NCBI GenBank assembly: GCA_963750715.1
Contig: CAVVRP010000016.1
Location: forward strand, 124,001-188,000
DNA length: 64,000 bases
Direction: 5' to 3'
Origin: JAGVSR01 sp963750715
GTDB taxonomy: Bacteria > Pseudomonadota > Alphaproteobacteria > Rhizobiales > Hyphomicrobiaceae
The translations under genes and the position numbers were made by a program. Position 1 is the first letter of the stretch. Each line of letters opens with the position of its first letter. The notes beneath the pieces are model-generated. The model ran no database searches and was not told the DNA's origin. It saw only the letters and a list, made by a program, of their open reading frames with translations. Positions 44,929 through 53,585 of this stretch are shown here, in pieces.

Positions 44929-45723
44929 ATGAGAATCCTGATCACCAACGACGACGGGGCCGGCGCTCACGGGCTGACCGTCCTGCATCAAATCGCAAAG
45001 GCGCTGACCGACGACGTTTGGATCGTGGCACCGGAAATGAATCAGTCTGGCGCATCCCACTCGCTCACTCTGCAGGTGCCGCTGCGCTACCGCGAGATTG
45101 GCGAGCGCGCCTACGCTGTTCGCGGCACGCCGGCCGACTGCGTGATCATGGGCGTGCGTCACCTGATGAAGGATCACACGCCGCACCTAATCCTCTCGGG
45201 CGTCAATCACGGAGCGAACTTGGCGGAGGACGTGCTCTATTCGGGTACCGTGGCGGGTGCAATGGAGGGCACCCTCGTCGGCATCCGTTCGATCGCCATG
45301 AGCCAAACGATCGGCTGGGATCAGGACGGGCGGCAACACTGGAAGACACCGCTGGAACTTGGTCCGGCGCTGGTCGAAAAACTCATCGCCGCCCCTTGGC
45401 CGGCGGGCGTTCTGATGAACGTCAACTTTCCCGATCTGCCGCCTGGCAAGGTGGCGGGAACCGTCGTTACAACTCAAGGCCACCGCGATCAGGGCGGCCT
45501 TTCGATCGACGCCCGGCGGGATACCTGGGGTGAGCCGTATTTCTGGTTCGGCTTCGAGCGCCGCCGCTCCGATCCGCCTGACGGCACCGATCTGCGAGCC
45601 ATCGCCGACGGATTCATTTCGGTGACGCCGCTATCGATGAACCTGACGCACGAGGCCGCTCGCAGCGACCTGTCCGACGCCTTGGACGCCCTTCCCGCCG
45701 TCCGCAAGGACGCTTCGGGCTGA
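44929..45723 (+). CDS. surE: 5'/3'-nucleotidase SurE
   Basis: 264 residues, AGAGGA before the ATG. The metal motif RILITNDDGAGAHGL, the substrate loop NQSGASHSLTL, RGTPADCVIMG, and LSGVNHGANLAEDVLYSGTV are all present. The enzyme dephosphorylates nucleoside monophosphates (and short polyphosphate in relatives). In many alphaproteobacterial genomes pcm follows surE; here no pcm is present and the LysM/M23 gene comes next. Confidence 0.95.
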   Translation: MRILITNDDGAGAHGLTVLHQIAKALTDDVWIVAPEMNQSGASHSLTLQVPLRYREIGERAYAVRGTPADCVIMGVRHLMKDHTPHLILSGVNHGANLAEDVLYSGTVAGAMEGTLVGIRSIAMSQTIGWDQDGRQHWKTPLELGPALVEKLIAAPWPAGVLMNVNFPDLPPGKVAGTVVTTQGHRDQGGLSIDARRDTWGEPYFWFGFERRRSDPPDGTDLRAIADGFISVTPLSMNLTHEAARSDLSDALDALPAVRKDASG

Positions 45724-45884
45724 AGCGAGCAAAGCCGCCGTTCCGACGAAATTTCTCCGTGATGGTAGCACAATCGAAGCGTACTGAGAATGTGCGTGGA
45801 GCCTCATGGGCGTGCGCGTCCGTCGACCGGTACTGGCGATACGAATTCAAAAGACGCAAATCGAGGGGGCGAACCCGCCGGGCT

Positions 45885-45900
45885 TTAAGGCCTTGTTAAC
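45885..45900 (+). promoter_or_regulatory. CtrA-type box TTAA-N7-TTAAC
   Basis: TTAA (45885-45888), seven bases, TTAAC (45896-45900), followed by two further TTAA half-sites at 45904 and 45911. The full spacing matches the CtrA consensus of Alphaproteobacteria. It lies about 42 bases before the start of the LysM/M23 gene, so binding would affect that promoter. Confidence 0.55.
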
Positions 45901-45941
45901 CGGTTAAAGGTTAATGGATGGTGGGTAGTGAGGTGCGTACC

Positions 45942-47402
45942 ATGGTTAGTATCCTGCGTAATAACGAGCCGTCCTCGAAAGTCATTAAATCGAACATCGC
46001 CGCGATGGCTGCACTTGTGGCGGTCGCCTCCGGCGGATGCAGCGCGGATATCGCGCGGTTCGATTTCCCTTCCGCCAACTTGACCGACACCGGCCAGACA
46101 ACGACGAGCGCCATTCCGACGCCGCCGGAGGCCGTGGTCGCCCGGTCGAACCTCGGTGCCGATCAGGCCGCAGTTGCAGGGCATCAGTCGAGTGGCGGCG
46201 CCTACGTGCCGTCCTCGTCGAACTATCAGCCATCGACTCCAGCGGTCAGCGTTTCGACGCTTCCCGATCCGGTTCAGCCGGCTGCAACAACCCCGGCTCC
46301 CGCTTCGACGCCCTCGTCCGTGCGATATGCAGCCGCTCCCGTTTCGCCGTCCTCGTATTCACCACCGGCGGCGCCGTCAGTTCCTGCCGTTGCGCCGATC
46401 ACCGCGTCGCAGGCGACCGGCGAGCAGATCGAAGTGCGTCAGGGCGATACGCTATTTGGCCTGTCGAAGCGGCACAAGGTTGCCGTGTCGGAACTGATGT
46501 CGGTCAACGGCTTGTCGTCGCCGACCCTCAAGCCCGGCCAGAAACTGATGCTTCCGGCATCTAAGGCCAGCCGCGAACCTCTGCCGAAATCCCCGGCCGA
46601 GACGGCGGCGCTTGCACCCGTCGATGCTCCAGCTGACTGGACGGGAACCTACACCGTCAAGACCGGCGACTCGCTCTACGCGATTGCCCGTCGCAACAAC
46701 GTCAAGTTTACGGATCTGCAGAAGTACAACGGCATTCAGGACGTTCGCCGCGTGAAGCCGGGCGCCATTCTGAAGGTGCCGGGCAGCGCCGGCGAAGTTG
46801 CCGCAGCGCAACGCGTCACCGCGGCGGCACCCCTGGTGGCCGCTGCGCCGGTGACGGCGTCGGGTCCGCCTGCCGAGCCGACTATTATTAATTCGACAAC
46901 CGTCACACCGCCCGCCGCGACCCCACCTGCCGAGCAGAAGGTGGCGGCACTCGAAGACGCCATGACAGCTAATGACGCCACACCAGCCGCGGCGCCTCCC
47001 ACGTCGGGATCGGTGGCCGAGGCCGGCAAGCTGCGCTGGCCAGTACAGGGCAAGATCATCGCACCCTTCGGTCCGCGTGCGGACGGCACCCATAACGACG
47101 GCATCAACGTCGCCGTGCCCGTGGGAACTGACGTCCATGCGGCGGAAAGCGGCGTGGTGGCCTACTCAGGCAGCGAACTCAAGGGCTACGGCAATCTCGT
47201 GCTGCTGCGTCACGACAACGGATGGGTCACGGCCTATGCCCACGCGGACGAATTGAAGGTCAAGCGCGGCGATCGCGTAAGGCGCGGTCAGGTCATCGCA
47301 AAGGCCGGCAAGACGGGTCAGGTCGATCAGCCGCAGCTCCACTTTGAAGTGCGGCAGGGTCAAAAGCCGGTCGACCCGACGCCCTTCCTCGAAAAGCTTT
47401 AG
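45942..47402 (+). CDS. LysM / LytM (M23-like) cell-wall protein, NlpD/DipM type, degenerate zinc site
   Basis: 486 residues from ATG 45942 (GAGG upstream). A hydrophobic N-terminal export segment ends in ASGGCSAD, possibly a lipobox though not a perfect one. A Pro/Ser-rich linker leads to two LysM domains (IEVRQGDTLFGLSKRHKV; YTVKTGDSLYAIARRNNV) and a C-terminal M23 domain. Its metal site is altered: the H-x-G-x-D motif reads NDGIN and the H-x-H motif reads QLHF, leaving only the YAH and final His. As in NlpD and EnvC, that points to an amidase activator rather than a peptidase. The conserved position after serS-surE supports a cell-division role. Confidence 0.88.
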   Translation: MVSILRNNEPSSKVIKSNIAAMAALVAVASGGCSADIARFDFPSANLTDTGQTTTSAIPTPPEAVVARSNLGADQAAVAGHQSSGGAYVPSSSNYQPSTPAVSVSTLPDPVQPAATTPAPASTPSSVRYAAAPVSPSSYSPPAAPSVPAVAPITASQATGEQIEVRQGDTLFGLSKRHKVAVSELMSVNGLSSPTLKPGQKLMLPASKASREPLPKSPAETAALAPVDAPADWTGTYTVKTGDSLYAIARRNNVKFTDLQKYNGIQDVRRVKPGAILKVPGSAGEVAAAQRVTAAAPLVAAAPVTASGPPAEPTIINSTTVTPPAATPPAEQKVAALEDAMTANDATPAAAPPTSGSVAEAGKLRWPVQGKIIAPFGPRADGTHNDGINVAVPVGTDVHAAESGVVAYSGSELKGYGNLVLLRHDNGWVTAYAHADELKVKRGDRVRRGQVIAKAGKTGQVDQPQLHFEVRQGQKPVDPTPFLEKL

Positions 47403-47428
47403 TCCGGCTCAAGCAGTCGAACGTAAAT

Positions 47429-47464
47429 CGGGGCATTCCACCTATGGGATGCCCCGTTTCGTTT
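47429..47464. terminator. Bidirectional terminator between convergent genes
   Basis: A 12-bp stem (47429-47440 with 47445-47456, one G-U) closes on CCTA and is followed by TTTCGTTT on the plus strand; the minus-strand side has ATTT. It serves the LysM/M23 gene and can serve the small gene 47476-47850 from the other side. Confidence 0.75.
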
Positions 47465-47475
47465 AGCCGACCGGT

Positions 47476-47850
47476 CTAGACCGTTTCGACCTCGCGCGGC
47501 GTGACGGACCGCATCGGCTCGATTGTGTCGATCAGGTAAGCATCGACGCCTGGACCCAACTGCTGCAATGATACGTCCTTGCCGTTCTCGAAACGGACGC
47601 CGTCCCGATAGGGGCCGGGCTCCATGCGGACGAATGTGACGGTCGCTTCTCCGGAGTCGATCAGGGTTGGCCGCAGGTGCGCCGGCAACTTGCTCAAATG
47701 CAGGGTGGCGTCGCAGGCCATGCAGATCGCCGTCTGGTTGTCCCCTGGTGTCGTGAAGCCGACGCTGCCGCTCGGGAAGCGATGGGTCTGGTAACGCTCC
47801 TGGGCGCGGGCAGGGCGGCTCTGATACATCTCGAGTGAATAGTCGCACAT
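47476..47850 (-). CDS. Conserved hypothetical protein (MCDYSLE-type)
   Basis: 124 residues with a very strong ribosome-binding site (AAAGGAGG) 6-7 bases before the ATG. It starts MCDYSLEMYQSRPA, a recurrent opening in small proteins of Rhizobiales whose function is unknown to me. A second Cys pair-like region reads TAICMACDATLHLS. No signal peptide or membrane segment. The strong ribosome-binding site suggests high expression. It lies between the M23 gene and the DUF815 ATPase, an insertion relative to the usual order. Confidence 0.75.
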   Translation of the reverse strand: MCDYSLEMYQSRPARAQERYQTHRFPSGSVGFTTPGDNQTAICMACDATLHLSKLPAHLRPTLIDSGEATVTFVRMEPGPYRDGVRFENGKDVSLQQLGPGVDAYLIDTIEPMRSVTPREVETV

Positions 47851-47986
47851 GCGCAGCCTCCTTTCGGTGATGCGTCATCGGGAGTGCGACATGGCCCATG
47901 GAATTGTGAGCTTGAGCGCACATCTCGAAGGCGTATGCGACCTAACTTTACAAGCACTTGAGTTGTTCCCGACCTTGCGCGCGGAT

Positions 47987-48862
47987 CTAATCATTCAGCT
48001 GCGCGCCGAGCCGGCCCGCCAGGTCCTGTGTGAATTGCCAGGCGACGCGGCCCGACCGGGCGCCTCGCGCCATACTCCATTCCAGCGCCCCACGGGTGAG
48101 ATCGTCGGCCTGAACTGCAAGCCGATAATGGCTGGCGTAGCCGCGCACCATGGCGAGGTACTCGTCCTGGCTACAGTTGTGAAAGCCAAGCCACAGCCCG
48201 AACCGATCGGACAGAGATACTTTCTCTTCCACCGCTTCGGACGGATTGATCGCAGTCGAGCGCTCATTTTCCATCATGTAGCGCGGCATCAGATGACGGC
48301 GGTTTGACGTTGCGTAGAACACGACGTTGCGTGGCCGGCCCTCTATGCCCCCCTCGAGCACCGCCTTCAGCGATTTGTAGCTTGTGTCATCGCGATCGAA
48401 GGAGAGGTCGTCGCAGAACACGATGAAGTGGTGCTCGCTCGATTTCAGTTGAGACAGACAGCGGGGCATCGAGGCGATGTCCTCGCGATGGATCTCGACC
48501 AGTTTGAGCCGCGATCCGGGATTTCGCGCGCCGACCTCGCCAGCCACCTCGGCATGCGCCGCCTTGACGAGGCTCGATTTTCCCATGCCGCGCGCGCCCC
48601 ACAAAAGCGCGTTGTTGGCAGGTAGGCCGCCGGCGAAACGGCGCGTGTTGTCGAGAAGCTGGCGGGTCGCCGCATCGATGCCCTTCAGGAGGGCAAGCGG
48701 CACGTGGTTGACCTTCGCAACGGGCTCAAAGCCGGCCGGATCGGCGTGCCAGACGAAGGCTTCGGCCTGCTGGAAATCAGGTGCTGGCGGGGCTGCTGGC
48801 GCCAGGCGTTCCATGGCATCGGCAATCCGCCGGAGGAGACTTTCGCTTGGTTCGTCAGGCAT
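47987..48862 (-). CDS. DUF815 AAA+ ATPase
   Basis: 291 residues. Walker A LLWGARGMGKSSLVK, Walker B HFIVFCDDLSFD, sensor-like VVFYATSNRRHLMPR, and DRFGLWLGFHNCSQDEYL are all typical of the DUF815 family, a stand-alone AAA+ ATPase of unknown role often found next to yajC-secDF in Alphaproteobacteria. It is transcribed away from yajC. Start ATG gives MPDEPSESLLRR. Confidence 0.9.
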   Translation of the reverse strand: MPDEPSESLLRRIADAMERLAPAAPPAPDFQQAEAFVWHADPAGFEPVAKVNHVPLALLKGIDAATRQLLDNTRRFAGGLPANNALLWGARGMGKSSLVKAAHAEVAGEVGARNPGSRLKLVEIHREDIASMPRCLSQLKSSEHHFIVFCDDLSFDRDDTSYKSLKAVLEGGIEGRPRNVVFYATSNRRHLMPRYMMENERSTAINPSEAVEEKVSLSDRFGLWLGFHNCSQDEYLAMVRGYASHYRLAVQADDLTRGALEWSMARGARSGRVAWQFTQDLAGRLGAQLND

Positions 48863-49127
48863 GGCGTCTCGCGGTGGGTTGAGGCTAAAACGGGTCCGGC
48901 GCAGGGTATCCGGGCCTGCGACGCAGTCGGCCTTCTACACCGCCCGGTGCCGTCGCGGCTAGGTTGGCCGGATTTCAGAACAGGGTGGTTATTGCAAAGC
49001 CCCGCCCGGCCACTATAGTCCGGCCGAAATCGGGCCGGCTGGCCCGCGGGCTTCAAGGCTCGGCGGGGCCGGCAGGCGTTGTCACGTCACTGTTGCCGCA
49101 CTGGCGGTTTTGCAAGGAACTTGCACC

Positions 49128-49466
49128 ATGTTCATCGAGACGGCATTTGCTCAGGGCACTGCGGCGGCAGCTCCCGATCCCATGACCAGCCTGCTGATCC
49201 CGATGCTGCTGATGGTGTTGATCTTCTATTTCCTGGTGATCCGTCCGCAAAGCCAGCGCACCAAACAGCATCGCGAGATGATAGAGAAGGTGCGCCGCGG
49301 CGATACGGTCATTACATCGGGGGGCATGATCGGCAAGGTGATGCGCGTTCCCGACAACTCCGATGAAGTGGAAGTTGAACTCGCCGACAATCTCAAAGTG
49401 CGAATTCTGCGTTCTACGTTGATGGATGTGCGCTCCAAGGGCGAACCCGTGAAGGACGCCACTTGA
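49128..49466 (+). CDS. yajC: Preprotein translocase subunit YajC
   Basis: 112 residues, AAGGAA upstream. A short periplasmic N terminus is followed by one membrane segment (LLIPMLLMVLIFYFLVIRP) and a cytosolic domain with QRTKQHREMIEKVRRGDTV and ITSGGMIGKV, all canonical. YajC accompanies SecD-SecF and stimulates Sec export. First gene of yajC-secD-secF. Confidence 0.96.
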   Translation: MFIETAFAQGTAAAAPDPMTSLLIPMLLMVLIFYFLVIRPQSQRTKQHREMIEKVRRGDTVITSGGMIGKVMRVPDNSDEVEVELADNLKVRILRSTLMDVRSKGEPVKDAT

Positions 49467-49554
49467 ACCGCCGGTCCTGACACGGCCGGGGCGTCGTCAC
49501 GGCGCCCGCGATTTTGCGATCACAAGATGCGACGGCTAGATAGGTCTGCCCTTC

Positions 49555-51183
49555 ATGCTGCATTTCGAACGCTGGAAAATTATGACCATCCTACTCACGT
49601 GCCTGGCGGGGCTATTGTTCGCGCTGCCGAACTTCTTCTCCAAGGAAACAGTTGCGGCATGGCCCGGCTATATGCCCAAGCGCCAGATGCCGCTGGGTCT
49701 CGACTTGCGCGGCGGCGCGCATCTGCTGCTGGCGATGGACCAAGAAGAACTGCGCCGCGACTGGCTCAATACGCTGAAGGAAGATGCGCGCAAATCCTTG
49801 CGTGACGCGAAGATCGGTTTCAACGGCATCGGTATCCAGGGCAAGTCGGTTCAGGTCAAGCTCAGCAAGCCCGAAGATACCGACGCGGCGTTGACCCAGT
49901 TGCGCAAGTTGAGCTTGCCCATCGGTACGGCGATTCTCGGCAACTCCGGCAACGACATGGACGTGACACGGGGCAGCGAGCCGGACACGCTCTTGCTCAC
50001 TCCGACCGAGCAGGGCTTCCTGCAGCGCCTGTCGCATGCGGCCAGCGCCTCGATCGAGACCATCAATCGCCGCATCAATGGGCTGGGCACCGCCGAGTCG
50101 ACCGTAGTCCGCCAGGGTCGGGACCGCATTCTCATCCAGTTCCCCGGGCTGCAGGATACCAAGCAGCTGAAGGACCTGATCGGACAAACTGCAAAACTCA
50201 CGTTCCACGCCGTGCATCCGACGATTACCGTCGATGAGGCGCGCCAGACCCGCATACCGCTCGGCTACAAGATTTACGAAAGCGCCGAGGGTGAAGAGGC
50301 GCGCGCGACCGGCGGTTATCTGCTGGCCGAAGTGCCGGTGGTGCTCGGCGACGATCTGGTCGACGCCCAGCCGGGTTTTGATCACATCACCTCCGAGCCC
50401 GTCATCAGCTTCCGTTTCAACCAGTCGGGTGCCAGAAAGTTTGGCGCTTTCACCAAGGACAACGTCGGCCGTCCGTTCGCGATCGTGCTGGACGACAAGG
50501 TCATATCCGCGCCCGTCATTCGCGAGGCTATCCTAGGCGGCACTGGGCAGATCTCCGGTAACTTCACGGTCGAGACCGCCAACAATCTCGCCATTCAGCT
50601 GAGGTCGGGCGCGCTGCCGACGAAGCTGACGATCGTCGAGGAACGCACCGTTGGGCCGTCGCTTGGGGCCGACAGCATTGAGGCCGGCAAGCTCGCGGGC
50701 ATTATCGGCGGCCTTGCAGTTATCTGCCTTACCGTTCTCGCATATGGGACGTTCGGCCTATTCGCCTGCGTCGGTCTCCTCGTGCACCTGATACTGACGC
50801 TCGCGCTGATGACGCTGATCGGCTCGACGCTGACGCTGCCCGGCATTGCCGGTCTCGTGCTCGGTGTCGCGATGGCGGTGGATGCCAACGTTCTTATCTA
50901 CGAGCGCATTCGCGAAGAATTGCGGGCGGGCAAGACTCCTATGGCGGGCATTGATGCCGGGTTCCAGCGCGCTTTCGTCACCATCGCCGACAGCCAGCTG
51001 ACGACGCTCGCCTGCGCACTGATCATGTTCTGGCTCGGCTCCGGGCCGATCCGCGGGTTCGCCGTGACGCTCACAATTGGCATTCTGACGTCGATTTTCG
51101 CATCCGTAACGGTCGTCAGGCTATTGATCTGGTATTGGCTCAAGGCGCAGCCCAAAGGCCGCATTCAGACCGTTCCGGTTTAG
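49555..51183 (+). CDS. secD: Protein translocase subunit SecD
   Basis: 542 residues. An N-terminal membrane segment (ILLTCLAGLLFALPNFF) is followed by LDLRGGAHLLLAMD, the large periplasmic P1 domain, and five C-terminal membrane segments with the GVAMAVDANVLIYERIREEL motif that couples the proton gradient to protein release. The ribosome-binding site is weak (TAGGT). It is spaced 12 bases from secF. Confidence 0.96.
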   Translation: MLHFERWKIMTILLTCLAGLLFALPNFFSKETVAAWPGYMPKRQMPLGLDLRGGAHLLLAMDQEELRRDWLNTLKEDARKSLRDAKIGFNGIGIQGKSVQVKLSKPEDTDAALTQLRKLSLPIGTAILGNSGNDMDVTRGSEPDTLLLTPTEQGFLQRLSHAASASIETINRRINGLGTAESTVVRQGRDRILIQFPGLQDTKQLKDLIGQTAKLTFHAVHPTITVDEARQTRIPLGYKIYESAEGEEARATGGYLLAEVPVVLGDDLVDAQPGFDHITSEPVISFRFNQSGARKFGAFTKDNVGRPFAIVLDDKVISAPVIREAILGGTGQISGNFTVETANNLAIQLRSGALPTKLTIVEERTVGPSLGADSIEAGKLAGIIGGLAVICLTVLAYGTFGLFACVGLLVHLILTLALMTLIGSTLTLPGIAGLVLGVAMAVDANVLIYERIREELRAGKTPMAGIDAGFQRAFVTIADSQLTTLACALIMFWLGSGPIRGFAVTLTIGILTSIFASVTVVRLLIWYWLKAQPKGRIQTVPV

Positions 51184-51195
51184 GAGACTAAACTC

Positions 51196-52161
51196 GTGCT
51201 GATGAAACTTATTCCGGTCTTCAAGGGTATCGACTTCTTTCCGCATGACTTGCGCCTGCCTTTCATGAAGTTCAAAGGCCCGGCGCTCTTGGCCTCGATC
51301 ATTGCAATGCTCTTGGCGCTGATGCTCTGCATGACGAAAGGCCTCAATTACGGTGTCGACTTCAAGGGCGGATCTTTGGTCGAGCTGCAAGCGAAGAGCG
51401 GCAAAGCCGAGGTCGGAGCGCTGCGCGAAAAGCTCAATGGACTGGACCTCGGAAACGTCCAGATCCAGGAATTCGGTAATCCGTCCGACGTCCTTGTTCG
51501 CCTTGAGGAACAACCGGGCGGCGAGACGGCGCAGCAAGTCGCAGTGAAGAAGGTGAGCGAGGCGACCGAAGCCGAGTATACGCAGCGACGCGTCGAAGTT
51601 GTCGGCCCCGCCGTGTCGAGCGAATTGCGCATGACGGGCTTTATCGCTGTCGCGGCCGGCATTCTAGCGATCGTGTGCTACGTCTGGTTCCGCTTCGAGT
51701 GGCAGTTTGCCGTCGGCGCGGTGGTCGCCTTAACGCATGATGTGCTCGTTACGGCCGGGATTTTCTCGCTGTTCCAGATCGAATTCGATCTGTCGACAGT
51801 GGCAGCACTTCTCACCATTCTCGGTTACTCGGTGAACGACACTGTCGTCGTGTCCGACCGCATTCGAGAGAATCTGCGCAAGTTCAAGAAAATGGAACTC
51901 AACGAGCTCTTGAACCTATCAATCAATGAGACGTTGTCGCGCACCATCCTGACGGGCATGACAGCGATCGCCGTTCTGCTGGCGCTCTACATTTTCGGCG
52001 GCGAGGTGATCCGCAACTTTACTTTTGCGATGCTGTTTGGCGTTATCATCGGAACGTATTCGTCGATCTTCATTGCTGCCCCACTCCTGGGTTACCTCGG
52101 GTTGAAGCGGGACACGGTTGTCACCGGTGTTGCGAAGCCAGCTGCGGCTAGCAAGGCCTAG
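51196..52161 (+). CDS. secF: Protein translocase subunit SecF
   Basis: 321 residues from GTG 51196 with TAGGAGA upstream (ATG 51202 is possible). Six membrane segments, GVDFKGGSLVELQ in the first periplasmic part, and VNDTVVVSDRIRENLRKF matching SecD's proton-coupling motif. Together with SecD and YajC it assists SecYEG export. Only 22 bases separate it from the next gene. Confidence 0.96.
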   Translation: MLMKLIPVFKGIDFFPHDLRLPFMKFKGPALLASIIAMLLALMLCMTKGLNYGVDFKGGSLVELQAKSGKAEVGALREKLNGLDLGNVQIQEFGNPSDVLVRLEEQPGGETAQQVAVKKVSEATEAEYTQRRVEVVGPAVSSELRMTGFIAVAAGILAIVCYVWFRFEWQFAVGAVVALTHDVLVTAGIFSLFQIEFDLSTVAALLTILGYSVNDTVVVSDRIRENLRKFKKMELNELLNLSINETLSRTILTGMTAIAVLLALYIFGGEVIRNFTFAMLFGVIIGTYSSIFIAAPLLGYLGLKRDTVVTGVAKPAAASKA

Positions 52162-52183
52162 TCAAACCCCGGGGGGGGAATGA

Positions 52184-52597
52184 ATGACAGGCGCTTCCAT
52201 GGCAGCCCAAGAGGCAGCGATGAGGTCTGCTCTGGCGCATTATCCGCATCAGGTTCCCGTCGATACCTACGGCAATGGCGGGTTCCGCTTTGCAGGTATG
52301 AGCCATCGCGGCTCCATCCTGTGTCTGCCGAGCGGCATCCACGCCATGGGCGCGGCGGCCGTGGAAGACCTGACGCCGGATGCGTTGGCTCCCGTTCTTG
52401 CCGCCGGCATGAAGGGCTACCTTCTCCTGCTTGGCACGGGGCGTACCTTGCGCTTTCCGTCGTCCGCCGTACATGCGGCTATCCTGTCCGCGGGCGTGTC
52501 GCTTGAGGTTATGGATACAGGCGCTGCGGCGCGGACGTACAATATCCTGTTCGCCGAAAGGCGGCTGGTCGCGGCCGCGCTGATGGCGGTCGAATAA
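52184..52597 (+). CDS. Mth938-like domain protein
   Basis: 137 residues. The single MTH938/NDUFAF3-like domain shows VDTYGNGGFRFAGMSHRGSI, LLLGTGRTLRFP and a C-terminal ARTYNILFAERRLVAAAL helix. The bacterial gene often sits next to secDF and the phytoene-synthase-like gene, and mitochondrial relatives help assemble complex I. The biochemical activity in bacteria is unknown. Confidence 0.88.
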   Translation: MTGASMAAQEAAMRSALAHYPHQVPVDTYGNGGFRFAGMSHRGSILCLPSGIHAMGAAAVEDLTPDALAPVLAAGMKGYLLLLGTGRTLRFPSSAVHAAILSAGVSLEVMDTGAAARTYNILFAERRLVAAALMAVE

Positions 52598-52610
52598 GGG
52601 TCGCTAGGGG

Positions 52611-53465
52611 ATGGCCCGCACGAGCGCATCGTCCACACCGTTCGACGCCGCAACACGCTCCACCGTGATCGCCGCCGCGCGGCAGAACGCTTTCGACGAT
52701 TACCTGTGCGCGTTGTTGGCGCCACGAGCTACGCGGGACGATCTCGTGACGTTCGCAGCCTACACGGGTGAGATTGGTCGCATACCGCGGACCGTGAGCG
52801 ATGCGGCACTGGGTGAAATCCGCCTGCAATGGTGGCGCGATTCAATCGAAAGCGGCGCGCCGACGGGCAACCCGGTCGCGGATTGCCTGATCAGCATGAT
52901 CGCGCGCCGCGGTCTTGCGATCGCCGACGTGGTGGCTCCGCTCGACGGGCGTGCACATGAGCTTTATGGCGCGCCCTTTGCCAACGCCGACGATTTCAAT
53001 GCGTACCTCGATACCGTCGAAGGTGCTCGCCTGCGGACCGTCGCTGCCGTTTGCGGTCTGGAGCCGACACAGCCCGTCCGTTCCTTGATCGAAGGCGGCG
53101 GAGCCGTCCTTGGCATCACGCGGCTCCTTCTGCGACTGCCGCAGTATCTGGCCATGGGCCACTGCCCGATACCGCTTTCGCTGACCGGCGGCGAAGATCC
53201 CTGCGGGCTGACGGAAGCGGCGGCGCGCGAGCGGCTGGAACACGCCGTCGTGGCTCTCGCGGCCCAAGCACGCGTGCGTTTTTACGAAATGAAGCCGCAA
53301 CTGCGGGGAAAGACCGCGGTTTTGTGGCCGGTTCTGCGGCCGCTTGCCCTTTCCGAGCCTTATTTGCGCGCTCTGACGCGCTCAGGACATGATCCGCTGC
53401 GTCAAATTGCAGATGTCTCGCCACTGTCGCGCGTTATTAGGCTGTGGACTGCACGTCTGACCTAG
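52611..53465 (+). CDS. Squalene/phytoene synthase-like protein (NDUFAF6-type)
   Basis: 284 residues, starting 13 bases after the upstream stop. All-helical isoprenoid-synthase fold: AFAAYTGEIGRIP-type helix, LGEIRLQWWRDSIESG, FNAYLDTVEGARLRTVAAV. The two D-x-x-x-D metal-binding motifs of true synthases are not evident; the first helix has DDLVTFAAY and the second YLDTVEGA. With its Mth938 neighbour it fits the NDUFAF6-like group implicated in complex I assembly rather than terpene synthesis (inference). Confidence 0.8.
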   Translation: MARTSASSTPFDAATRSTVIAAARQNAFDDYLCALLAPRATRDDLVTFAAYTGEIGRIPRTVSDAALGEIRLQWWRDSIESGAPTGNPVADCLISMIARRGLAIADVVAPLDGRAHELYGAPFANADDFNAYLDTVEGARLRTVAAVCGLEPTQPVRSLIEGGGAVLGITRLLLRLPQYLAMGHCPIPLSLTGGEDPCGLTEAAARERLEHAVVALAAQARVRFYEMKPQLRGKTAVLWPVLRPLALSEPYLRALTRSGHDPLRQIADVSPLSRVIRLWTARLT

Positions 53466-53585
53466 CGAAGCTTGAAGACATTGGTGGCAGAAGTGCGACC
53501 GTAAGTCGGGATGCGGTTTCCCCCCGGGGAACGACAAAACCGCTGCGGGCTATGGGGCCGGGCGGAGGGGCGGGCGGAGCAGGAC

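Noticed and set aside
45724..45884. A pcm gene between surE and the LysM/M23 gene
   Set aside because: The usual neighbour is absent; the 218-base gap has no methyltransferase motif.
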